A program made the position numbers and the translations under genes. Source: Hominisplanchenecus_A murintestinalis (GTDB lineage Bacteria > Bacillota > Clostridia > Lachnospirales > Lachnospiraceae). Taken from it: a DNA stretch of 15,823 nucleotides. The stretch is from positions 1 through 15,823 of the forward strand of contig NZ_CALPCM010000048.1 in assembly GCF_943193015.1 (NCBI RefSeq), in the 5' to 3' direction. Positions 1 through 6,600 of this stretch are shown in pieces (within the stretch, counting starts at the first letter, position 1; the number at the start of each line of letters is the position of its first letter). Below the pieces are notes generated by a model. That model worked only from the letters and a program-made list of their open reading frames with translations. It made no database searches and was not told the DNA's origin.

Positions 1-25
1 CGACAAAAACCTCTTACATATCTAA

Positions 26-169
26 TTCTTATCAGGAAAGTCTAAAATCCATAGACACAAGATTTTTTACAGCCTCACATACGAAGTTTTAAGCCTGTTA
101 TTTTTTGGTGGTTCGTTTCTCGTTGCATTGCTTGCCTATTTAGACAATAGGAACAACAAGCGAAAATAA
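26..169 (+). pseudogene. Holin-like type I toxin remnant without a start codon
   Basis: An open frame ends at TAA 167-169 and encodes TYEVLSLLFFGGSFLVALLA from position 77, followed by YLDNRNNKRK. A short TYE start, one hydrophobic helix and a basic Asn/Lys/Arg tail are the hallmark of the small putative holin-like toxins (Hol-Tox type) of Firmicutes type I toxin-antitoxin loci, which are normally about 30 residues long. I see no ATG, GTG or TTG in any plus frame in the first 110 bases, so the start appears lost; an in-frame stop lies at 23-25. A hairpin and an antisense promoter follow, as expected for such a locus. Family assignment rests on remembered sequence character. The gene is probably non-functional unless an unusual codon such as ATT at 62-64 is used. 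Confidence 0.55.
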
Positions 170-255
170 ATAAGCCTACCTTGTAATCTTGGCGGATGCA
201 GGTAGGCTTTAGGCTTATTCGTGGAGGCTAACCACTTTGTGGGCGGTTGCTCCTT
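165..255 (-). ncRNA. Candidate antisense antitoxin RNA
   Basis: A promoter-like sequence at 262-290 would start a minus-strand transcript near 255. It would run through a small hairpin (CCAC/GTGG, 232-242) and stop at the 172-209 hairpin with its U-rich tail, giving an RNA of roughly 90 nt overlapping the 3' end of the toxin remnant. This is the usual arrangement of an antisense RNA antitoxin in Firmicutes type I loci. No transcript boundary can be proven from sequence. Confidence 0.45.
172..209. terminator. Hairpin between toxin remnant and antisense RNA
   Basis: A perfect 10-bp inverted repeat, AAGCCTACCT (172-181) and AGGTAGGCTT (200-209), encloses an 18-base loop. On the minus strand it is followed by ATTTATTTTC, so it would work best as a terminator for antisense RNA, while also protecting the 3' end of a toxin mRNA. 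AATAAGCCT (169-177) can alternatively pair with AGGCTTATT (211-219), so two mutually exclusive stems are possible. Confidence 0.6.
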
Positions 256-261
256 TTCTAT

Positions 262-290
262 AATATAACATTTCTGAATCTGAAAATCAA
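262..290 (-). promoter_or_regulatory. Promoter for the antisense RNA
   Basis: On the minus strand TTGATT (290-285) and TATATT (267-262) are separated by exactly 17 bp, close to the sigma-A consensus. It points away from the rlmD array and into the toxin remnant. Confidence 0.5.
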
Positions 291-318
291 CATTCTTTTT
301 GAAGCTCGGCAGAATATC

Positions 319-604
319 TCATATCATACTAAAATGCTTAAACGCTGCCATAATCGCTTTTTCTTTCTCCGGCGGGCATTTCGGCACACGGCTTTTATTA
401 TCGCCTACATTGTAATTCAGACGTTTCTCAATACCGCATTTGTCTTTTATCTGCGCCACATACAGTGACGATACCTTTAAACCATACTCCGACATTATCC
501 AGTCTTTAATTTCCGTATAGGTCGCACAGCCTTTTACATCCTTAAGATATTCATTATCTTTTGGCTCATAATCCACATACGCATAGACTGTTTCAGCAGT
601 GTTA
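319..604 (-). pseudogene. C-terminal tail of RlmD-type methyltransferase, out of frame
   Basis: The frame encodes a domain running from TVYAYVDYEPKDNEYLKDVK through TEIKDWIMSEYGLKVSSLYV and NYNVGDNKSRVPKCPP to AFKHFSMI at the stop. I know this kind of tail (ATY.EIK..., GLKVS.LYIAQ, NYN, CPPEKE.AI, FxMI) as the C-terminal extension of clostridial 23S rRNA uracil methyltransferases. Here it is in the +1 frame relative to the preceding rlmD, whose frame stops at TAG 605-607 followed directly by TAA. The longest open stretch starts at a GTG at 645 inside rlmD with no Shine-Dalgarno sequence, and the part before about 600 is only an rlmD shadow. So this is most simply the severed end of rlmD. A separately translated protein or a +1 programmed frameshift remain possible. 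Confidence 0.6.
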
Positions 605-1960
605 CTATTTCCTACCCAAAAGGACGCACGTCTCCACATGTACACTCATCGGAAACTGGTCAACTCCCTGCCCGCTCACCACTTCATACCCTCTCTCACA
701 CAAATACTTCAAATCCCTCGCCAGCGTAGCGGAATCGCAGCTCACATACACCACACGCTCCGGCTCCATCTTCACGATAGTGTCCAGGAGACTTTCGTCG
801 CAGCCTTTCCGCGGCGGGTCTACCACGATGACGTCAGCGGATATGCCGTCTCTCTCATACATTTGCGGCAGTACTTCTTCTGCCTTTCCTACATAGAAGC
901 TGGCATTTGTAATACCGTTGATTCTGGCGTTGTTTCTGGCGTCTTCGATAGCCTCTGGAACGATTTCTACTCCGTATACTTGCCTTGCTTTCTGTGCGAG
1001 GAAGAGGGAAATCGTGCCGATTCCGCAGTACAGATCCCAGACCGTCTCATTTCCGGTAAGGGCGGCATATTCCAGAGCCTTTTCATATAGCTTCTTCGTC
1101 TGCACCGGATTTACCTGATAAAAGGACAGAGGTGAAATGCGGTATTTAATCCCCCCGATGTAATCCTCAATGTAACCACGTCCCCACACGGAGAGAATTT
1201 CATCACCCAAAATTACATTTGTCCGCTTCCTGTTCACATTTAAAGTAATACTTGTCATGCCGGGAATTTCCGCCAGACGTTCTGCCAGTTTTTCAATTTT
1301 TCTGACCTTATGTCCATTAACCACCAGGCACACCATGATTTCTTTCGTGGTAAACCCATAACGGATTAGTACATGGCGCACCAGCCCTTTCCCCGTAGAC
1401 TCATCATATGCTGAAATATGCTCCTTTTCCATGAAATCAACGACGGCATCCAGGATTTTCTCGTTCTCCGGTACGCCGAGCAGACATCTGTGGTTTTCGA
1501 TAATTCTGTGGGTGCGTCCTGCATAGAACCCCATAATAATTCTTCCAGTTTTATCTGTACCTACCGGAAACTGTGCTTTATTCCTGTATCCAAAGGGATT
1601 GTCCATACCGCAGATTGGCTCCAGCCAAATGTTATCAAATCCCCCGATTCGTTTCAGGTTATTCTGAATTTTATTTTCTTTAAAACGAAGCTGCGCTTCG
1701 TAAGCCATCGCCTGGAGCTGGCATCCGCCGCACTGGCGCGCCACCGGACAGGGTGCAGTTACCCGCCAGGGAGACGGCTCCAGCACCCGCATCAGCCGTG
1801 CATAGCCGTAGTTTTTCTTCATTTTCATAATCTTAGCTTCCACTACGTCACCTATAACGGCATCCTTTATAAAGAGAGCAAATCCGTCCATCTTCCCGAT
1901 GCCGGCTCCGTCTGCTCCCATATCTTCTATTTTTACTTGTATCAAATCATCTTTCTTCAT
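605..1960 (-). CDS. rlmD: 23S rRNA (uracil-C5)-methyltransferase, RlmD/RlmCD type
   Basis: This 451-residue protein should transfer a methyl group from SAM to C5 of uridines in 23S rRNA (U1939; in Firmicutes one enzyme, RlmCD, also takes U747). A TRAM RNA-binding domain covers residues 1-60. Cys71, Cys77, Cys80 and Cys159 form the expected Fe-S cluster set. The SAM-binding motif VWDLYCGIGTISLF lies near 305-318, VVDPPRKGCD precedes the active site, and Cys408 in YVSCDSATLARDL is the catalytic nucleophile, with HVET near the C-terminus. The ATG overlaps the yhaM stop as ATGA, with AGGAAAA upstream, indicating translational coupling. The frame ends in TAG-TAA just before a conserved tail that continues in another frame (319-604). 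The catalytic core is complete, so activity is likely retained. RlmD and RlmCD cannot be separated by eye. Confidence 0.9.
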   Translation of the reverse strand: MKKDDLIQVKIEDMGADGAGIGKMDGFALFIKDAVIGDVVEAKIMKMKKNYGYARLMRVLEPSPWRVTAPCPVARQCGGCQLQAMAYEAQLRFKENKIQNNLKRIGGFDNIWLEPICGMDNPFGYRNKAQFPVGTDKTGRIIMGFYAGRTHRIIENHRCLLGVPENEKILDAVVDFMEKEHISAYDESTGKGLVRHVLIRYGFTTKEIMVCLVVNGHKVRKIEKLAERLAEIPGMTSITLNVNRKRTNVILGDEILSVWGRGYIEDYIGGIKYRISPLSFYQVNPVQTKKLYEKALEYAALTGNETVWDLYCGIGTISLFLAQKARQVYGVEIVPEAIEDARNNARINGITNASFYVGKAEEVLPQMYERDGISADVIVVDPPRKGCDESLLDTIVKMEPERVVYVSCDSATLARDLKYLCERGYEVVSGQGVDQFPMSVHVETCVLLGRK

Positions 1961-2901
1961 ATGCTCGTTTTCCTGATATTCGATTCAAACAGCCGGTTAT
2001 ACCCCAGCCACTCATTGTTATCCGCCGCCCCTCTGACCGCCTCCTTGAATGTCTGCATTTTGGCGTCCGTATTATCTGCAAAATTCAACGCCAGCGCCTC
2101 TGCAAGAGCCGGCTTTTTCGGCGAGCCATATTCCAATTCCCCATGATGCGCTAAAATGCAGTGCATCAGCTCGCTCAGCAGTTTCTTAGGAAATCCCTGG
2201 ATGCGCCTTGCCGTCGCGCCCACCAGCTCCGCGCCCATATAAATGTGCCCTAAAAGCTGACCGTCATCGGTGTAGTCATTCTCAGGAAATGTAGATATTT
2301 CCCGCATCTTCCCTACATCATGAAAAAGCGCCGCAGTAAGGAGCAGATCCCCGTTTAAAATCGGATATTGCTTAATATAAAAACAGCAAAGCTTTACTAC
2401 TCCAAGCGTATGCTCAAGCAGCCCGCCCACAAATCCATGATGAACGCTCTTCGCCGCTGAATGAAATTTAAAAGCCTTAATAAAAGCCTCATTATCCTTG
2501 AAATACAACTCCGTCAGCTTTTTCAAATGTTCATTCTCAATCTTTTCCACATAATCCATCAGTTCTCCATACATTTCCTCAATATCCCGCTCACTGACCG
2601 GAAGATAGTCCTGCGGGTTATATTCCCCTTCTCTTGCCCGGCGCGCACGCTTGATATTCAGCTGCAAAGCGCCCTGGAAGTTTGTCACATCTCCGACGAC
2701 ATCCACATAGTCCAAAACTGCAAAATCATCAATCCCCTGGGAATCCGGATCCCATATTTTAGCGTCAATCGTACCTGTTTTATCCTGCAAAATCACATTT
2801 TCATACGCTTTTCCGTTTTTCGTAACTGCCGCCTGCCTGTACTTACACAAGTAGATATCCCCTACCTTTTCTCCCTCTCTCAACGTTTCAATGAATTTCA
2901 T
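1957..2901 (-). CDS. yhaM: YhaM-type 3'-5' exoribonuclease (OB fold plus HD domain)
   Basis: This 314-residue protein matches the YhaM family, Firmicutes exoribonucleases that trim RNA 3' ends. An OB-fold nucleic-acid-binding domain occupies about residues 12-90 (VILQDKTGTIDAKIWD, VTNFQGALQLNIK). An HD metal-dependent phosphohydrolase domain follows, with GGLLEHTLG (His164), the metal-binding pair in LFHDVGK (His194, Asp195), LAHHGELEYGSPKKP and NFADNTDAK. I chose the ATG at 2901 over one 11 codons upstream because AAAGGGG sits seven bases before it and MKFIETLREGEKV is the natural family N-terminus. It lies 41 bases after the HtrA-like gene and overlaps rlmD by four bases, so the three are probably cotranscribed. 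Confidence 0.9.
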   Translation of the reverse strand: MKFIETLREGEKVGDIYLCKYRQAAVTKNGKAYENVILQDKTGTIDAKIWDPDSQGIDDFAVLDYVDVVGDVTNFQGALQLNIKRARRAREGEYNPQDYLPVSERDIEEMYGELMDYVEKIENEHLKKLTELYFKDNEAFIKAFKFHSAAKSVHHGFVGGLLEHTLGVVKLCCFYIKQYPILNGDLLLTAALFHDVGKMREISTFPENDYTDDGQLLGHIYMGAELVGATARRIQGFPKKLLSELMHCILAHHGELEYGSPKKPALAEALALNFADNTDAKMQTFKEAVRGAADNNEWLGYNRLFESNIRKTSI

Positions 2902-2942
2902 CTCTTCCCCTTTCCGGCACGCTTGCTGCCTCATCTTCCGCC

Positions 2943-4208
2943 CTAACGTCCCAACTGTACCAAAACTTCCATATCTACATATCCGTCCACCGATGTACGC
3001 TTAATCTCAAGCTTAACCATCTCTTCCGGGCTGTGTTTTTGAATTTCCTGCCTGTAATCCTCTATGGTTAAAATTTCCTTGCCGTCTATGCCTGTAATAA
3101 TATCCGCCACATACACACCTGCGTGCATTGCCGGAGAATCCTCTGCCACGCTCCGCACGTAAATCCCCTGAGGCATATGGAACTCCTCGGCAATCGTCGC
3201 ATCAATCTCTTTTCCCACTATTCCCACCGTGGGACGCTCCCTGCCGTTCGCCAGATCCATCACCAGCTCCTGGATATCGGGAACTGCCAAAGCGGTAAGT
3301 GTGATCTGCCCGCTGTCCGAAGAAAAGCTCTGCGCAATAATCCCCATGATTTTCCCGTCTAAATCAATCAATATACCGCTGCCCTGCTGGCTTCCCAGAA
3401 TATCTGTATTTAACACACGGTACTGAGCGTCCACCACAGGCATCTCCACCATCGAAGTAATCATGCCAAACGACATGCTGCTGTTGTTTGCCACCGGAGT
3501 TCCCAAGGCAATCACCGGCTCACCCTGTTTCATATTTCCAGATACTCCCAGTTCCGCCGGCGCAATCCCATCCATGTCGGCAGGAAGGCTCGATTTTCTC
3601 ACGCACAGTACTAACAGCCCTGTTGCCGCATCCCGTTTCTGAAGGCTCGCGTCTGCCACTGTCCCGTCTGAAAATGTTACGATAATGCGCTCTGCTTCGA
3701 CAGCAGCATGGCTTCCTGTCAATATAAAATATTCCTGCTGGCTCTGGGCAATGATAAGACCTGCTGTCTGAATACGGTTTTCTATCACTTCATTGAACCA
3801 GTCCACATTGCTCGTTTCGCACGTCACAGTAACGACTGACGGATAGACGCTCTCCGCCACTTGCGCCATTTTTCTGTAAAGCATCTTGTAATCCGAAATC
3901 TCCAGATCCTTGCGCTCAATCACCGTATGCGGCGCTTCTGTTTCCGCTGTCTCTGTCTGTGGTGCCTCCGTCTCTTCCGTCTCCGTTTCCTCACGCACTA
4001 CAATTACCTGCGCCGGGTCCTCCGGCTCGCCAAACTGCTTCTTTGCCCACGGCTGAACCACCGAGAATGTAATCCCTGCCGCAGCGCCAAACAGAATAGC
4101 CAGGGCACACGCCCCGATTCCCTTCCGGAACCATCTCATTTTATAAAAAGGCTTTTTCTTAAGCTGCTCGCTCATGAAATCAAATTCCCTCTGTCCCTTC
4201 TCCGACAT
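2943..4208 (-). CDS. Membrane-anchored HtrA-like PDZ protein, probable pseudoprotease
   Basis: The 421-residue protein has a basic cytoplasmic N-terminus, one membrane segment at about 30-52, and a Thr/Glu/Pro-rich linker at 73-95. A trypsin-like domain of the HtrA/DegP (S1C) family covers about 110-320 and a PDZ domain 325-420 (GIYVRSVAEDSPAMHAGVYV, IITGIDGKEI). It should sit on the outer face of the membrane. His167 (ILTGSHAAV) occupies the catalytic His site. The usual TDLAVL reads TGLLVL, so the catalytic Asp is Gly197. The usual GNSGGPL reads QQGSGIL, putting Gly276 at the nucleophile position unless a one-residue gap lets Ser277 take its place. Proteolysis is therefore doubtful, and a substrate-binding or sensing role through PDZ is plausible. 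AAGGAG eight bases before the ATG supports the start. Confidence 0.8.
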   Translation of the reverse strand: MSEKGQREFDFMSEQLKKKPFYKMRWFRKGIGACALAILFGAAAGITFSVVQPWAKKQFGEPEDPAQVIVVREETETEETEAPQTETAETEAPHTVIERKDLEISDYKMLYRKMAQVAESVYPSVVTVTCETSNVDWFNEVIENRIQTAGLIIAQSQQEYFILTGSHAAVEAERIIVTFSDGTVADASLQKRDAATGLLVLCVRKSSLPADMDGIAPAELGVSGNMKQGEPVIALGTPVANNSSMSFGMITSMVEMPVVDAQYRVLNTDILGSQQGSGILIDLDGKIMGIIAQSFSSDSGQITLTALAVPDIQELVMDLANGRERPTVGIVGKEIDATIAEEFHMPQGIYVRSVAEDSPAMHAGVYVADIITGIDGKEILTIEDYRQEIQKHSPEEMVKLEIKRTSVDGYVDMEVLVQLGR

Positions 4209-4243
4209 ATGAATCGTCTCCTTATTATCCCCCAGCGCCCCCT

Positions 4244-4287
4244 ATTATCACGATTAGTCTACCAAGAATTTATGAACAAATCATGAA
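4244..4287 (-). promoter_or_regulatory. Candidate activator-dependent promoter of the HtrA-like gene
   Basis: On the minus strand two half-sites, TTCATGA (4287-4281) and TTCATAA (4276-4270), repeat with an 11-base period. They abut the place where a -35 would be expected for a -10-like GATAAT at 4249-4244, but no recognisable -35 hexamer exists. Direct repeats one helical turn apart overlapping a poor -35 are typical of OmpR-family response regulator targets. The same bases also form an imperfect inverted repeat (4266-4275 with 4281-4290). Confidence 0.35.
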
Positions 4288-4303
4288 TTCTCCCTTCCTT
4301 TTC

Positions 4304-5347
4304 TCATTTCCTGATTATCTCATAGCTAAAATCCGATTGAAACGCTCCCTCAAGCCCCTCTGTAATCCAGAGTCCGCCTTCTTTATCCAGAAAAACCGCA
4401 TCAAACTCTTCCCTATGCAATTTCCAAAAGGACACAGCCTGCTCCATTCCCATGACAAAAAGAGCCGTGGACAGACCGTCTGCCAGCGTCCCGTCCTCGC
4501 TGACAACAGTAACAGACTCCAGTCCACTGTCTGCCGGATAGCCGCTCTTCGGATTCAGTATATGATGATACGTTTTTCCATCCTGCTCAAAGTATCTCTC
4601 ATATCCGCCTGAAGTCACCACCGATTTTCCATTCACGGAAAGCACCCCCAGAAAATCTCCGTCCCCTTTCGGGCTGCGTACTGCCACACGCCAATTTCCC
4701 CCGTTTGCTTTCCTGCCAAGCACCTGCACATTTCCTCCCAGGCTGACAATCCCGCTCTCAATCCCATACTCCTGAAAGATTTTCATCATTCGGTTCGACG
4801 TATATCCTTTTGCAATTCCGCCCAAATCTATTTCCATCCCCTCCAAACTAAACGTCACTTTCTCCCGTTTTCCGTCCAGTACAATCTGCGAACCGTCTAC
4901 CCTGTCCAGCAGCGCCTTCAACTCCTCCGGTTCCGGCACCCGGTATTCTTTATCTGGAAACCCCCACGCCTGCATCACAGGATAAATGCTGATATCAAAC
5001 GCGCCGTCTGTCTCTTTACAAATCCTTTCCGCCCCTTCCAGCAAAGCAGCTGTGTCCTCTGACACAAAACCGCCCTCTTCCCGGTTTAGCCTGAACACTT
5101 CGCTGTCCTCTGCCCCTGTGGAAAGCAGTGCGTCCAGTCGTTTCACTTCTTTCTCTGCCGCTTCCACAGCTTCCTCACACCGTCCCCCATAAGCGGTAAC
5201 CGTCATCACCGTATCCATAGCGAAAAATTCCCTTGAAGCTGACGCCTCGTGGGTACTCTTCCCGGTACATCCATATAAAAACACTCCTGCCGCCATCATC
5301 AAAAGCAGGCGCATGAACCAGAACTTCCTTTCCCTTCTCATTCTCAT
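4304..5347 (-). CDS. apbE: ApbE-family FAD:protein FMN transferase, lipoprotein
   Basis: This 347-residue protein belongs to the ApbE/Ftp family, which hydrolyses FAD and attaches FMN through a phosphoester bond to Thr/Ser residues of extracytoplasmic flavoproteins such as RnfG/NqrC-type subunits. A signal peptide ends in the lipobox LYGC (Cys27), so it should be anchored to the outer membrane face. Family motifs follow in order: AMDTVMTVTAYG (43-54), GAFDISIYPVMQAWGF (115-130), IDLGGIAKGY (173-182), VSLGGN, VVTSGGYERYF, HHILNPKSGYPA (261-272) and DGLSTALFVMG (290-300), including Asp290 expected to bind Mg2+. The open frame reaches a TTG five codons upstream. I prefer the ATG at 5347 because GGAAAGG lies six bases before it. 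The ATG at codon 12 could also give a signal peptide. No obvious FMN-acceptor protein is encoded nearby. It is the first gene of the minus-strand array, 95 bases from the HtrA-like gene. Confidence 0.92.
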   Translation of the reverse strand: MRMRRERKFWFMRLLLMMAAGVFLYGCTGKSTHEASASREFFAMDTVMTVTAYGGRCEEAVEAAEKEVKRLDALLSTGAEDSEVFRLNREEGGFVSEDTAALLEGAERICKETDGAFDISIYPVMQAWGFPDKEYRVPEPEELKALLDRVDGSQIVLDGKREKVTFSLEGMEIDLGGIAKGYTSNRMMKIFQEYGIESGIVSLGGNVQVLGRKANGGNWRVAVRSPKGDGDFLGVLSVNGKSVVTSGGYERYFEQDGKTYHHILNPKSGYPADSGLESVTVVSEDGTLADGLSTALFVMGMEQAVSFWKLHREEFDAVFLDKEGGLWITEGLEGAFQSDFSYEIIRK

Positions 5348-5415
5348 GCCATACCTTTCCAACGCATTTCCTGTTTACACAAAATCCTATCGTTTTCCTC
5401 AAGTATTGCACTCAT
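5344..5415 (-). CDS. Possible 23-codon upstream ORF coupled to apbE
   Basis: A short frame from the ATG at 5415 encodes MSAILEENDRILCKQEMRWK plus GMA and ends in a TGA that overlaps the apbE ATG as ATGA. Such an overlap is what a translationally coupled leader peptide would show. The Shine-Dalgarno sequence is weak (GGATG), no homologue is recognised, and the candidate promoter below would start transcription inside this frame. It may be chance. Confidence 0.2.
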   Translation of the reverse strand: MSAILEENDRILCKQEMRWKGMA

Positions 5416-5430
5416 TTTTTCATCCGTCAA
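5402..5430 (-). promoter_or_regulatory. Candidate apbE promoter
   Basis: Minus-strand TTGACG (5430-5425) and AATACT (5407-5402) are spaced by 17 bp, with TG one base before the -10. The -35 is good and the -10 only fair (four of six consensus bases). It would give a leader of about 50 bases before apbE. Confidence 0.35.
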
Positions 5431-5549
5431 CTCTTTTATGGCAACAGAAACAAATGAGAACAATATTCCCCTGGCAGCCAGCGCATCCACATCTGACTTC
5501 TTCCCCAAAGCATAGCATCTCACTGAAAAATCCCGTTACTGTTGGCTTC

Positions 5550-5577
5550 TTGACTTTCCTTGAAAAAAGGCTACAAT
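5550..5577 (+). promoter_or_regulatory. Promoter of the DUF1848 gene
   Basis: TTGACT (5550-5555) and TACAAT (5572-5577) are spaced by 16 bp, giving a leader of about 78 bases. ACCATT and AATGGT in that leader form a 6-bp inverted repeat with a loop of about 20 bases just before the GGAGG ribosome binding site, which could mildly influence translation. The rest of the 5363-5661 gap holds only this promoter and the apbE upstream signals. Confidence 0.6.
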
Positions 5578-5661
5578 AATTTTATGTAGAATTAGTACAA
5601 AGAATCTGAAACCATTTAAAATACTAATGAACACCTCAATGGTGAAACGGAGGAATATAAA

Positions 5662-6600
5662 ATGATTATCAACACTGGCGGACGAACAGATACCGTACAA
5701 TACTACACAGAATGGCTTCTGAATCGTTTTGCAGAGGGATATGTCCTTTCACGCAATCCGCTTTTTCCAAATAAAGTCGCACGCTATGAACTGATTCCCG
5801 ACAAAGTAGACTGCGTTGTGTTCTGTTCGAAAAATTATGCGCCTATCTTGCCGCGTTTACATGAAATTACAGACCGTTTCCATACTTATTTCCATTATAC
5901 GATTACCGCTTATGGGAAAGATATTGAACCCGGCGTGCCTGATATTGATAAAAGTATAGACACGTTAATAAAGCTTTCCGCCCTGGTGGGAAAGCAACGT
6001 GTTTCCTGGAGGTATGACCCTGTTTTGCTGACAAAGGATTACACCGTAAAGCGCCACCTGGAAACCTTTGAGCGGATGGCAAGTGCGCTGGCTCCTTACA
6101 TAGACCGCTGCATTTTCAGCTTTGTAGAAATGTATAAAAAACTGGAAGTCAATATGCCTGAAATTATCCCCTTATCCGGGCAGGATATAGACACACTGGC
6201 ACAGGGACTTGGCTCTATTGCTGAGAAGTATGGGATTTATATTCAGACCTGCGGAACAAACGGAGATTTTACCCCTTATGGGATTCATGCCTCCGGCTGT
6301 ACGACGCTTGATATTCTGGGCAAAGCGAACAGCATCATGTTCCGAAATCTGAAGCATAAAGGCATGAGGCAGGGCTGCCATTGTATAGAAAGCCGCGATA
6401 TCGGCGCCTATGATACCTGTATGAACGGCTGTAAATATTGTTACGCCAACAAAAACCCCCATAAAGCATTTGAAAATTATCAATACCACGACAAGACTTC
6501 TCCCCTTCTGCTCGGCGCAGTAAAACCAGACGATACGATAACCCAGGGAGCACAAAAGCCCTTTCAGGCATATGCGGAACAGCTGCGTCTCCAACTATAA
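5662..6600 (+). CDS. DUF1848-family protein with C-terminal radical-SAM-like Cys motif
   Basis: I recognise this 312-residue protein as DUF1848 family from its N-terminus (MIINTGGRTDTVQYYTEWLL, GYVLSRNPLFPNKVARYEL), the VDCVVFCSKN block, the VSWRYDPVLLT motif near residue 120 and the C-terminal Cys cluster. The cluster includes CHC and CMNGCKYCYAN, where Cys253, Cys257 and Cys260 follow the CxxxCxxC spacing of radical SAM enzymes, although located near the C-terminus rather than at the start of a barrel. An Fe-S cluster is likely; the reaction is unknown. GGAGG lies seven bases before the ATG and a promoter is visible at 5550-5577. It is the only long plus-strand gene, runs divergently from apbE, and overlaps the convergent HAD gene by six bases at the 3' end. 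Biochemical function is not established as far as I know. Confidence 0.85.
   Translation: MIINTGGRTDTVQYYTEWLLNRFAEGYVLSRNPLFPNKVARYELIPDKVDCVVFCSKNYAPILPRLHEITDRFHTYFHYTITAYGKDIEPGVPDIDKSIDTLIKLSALVGKQRVSWRYDPVLLTKDYTVKRHLETFERMASALAPYIDRCIFSFVEMYKKLEVNMPEIIPLSGQDIDTLAQGLGSIAEKYGIYIQTCGTNGDFTPYGIHASGCTTLDILGKANSIMFRNLKHKGMRQGCHCIESRDIGAYDTCMNGCKYCYANKNPHKAFENYQYHDKTSPLLLGAVKPDDTITQGAQKPFQAYAEQLRLQL

Noticed and set aside
1418..2146. A 242-codon plus-strand frame across the rlmD/yhaM junction
   Set aside because: It is antisense to two well-supported coupled genes, has no recognisable domain and no Shine-Dalgarno sequence.
5175..5411. A 78-codon minus-strand frame overlapping the apbE start
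   Set aside because: Most of it is apbE signal peptide and N-terminal sequence read in another frame, and no family is recognised.
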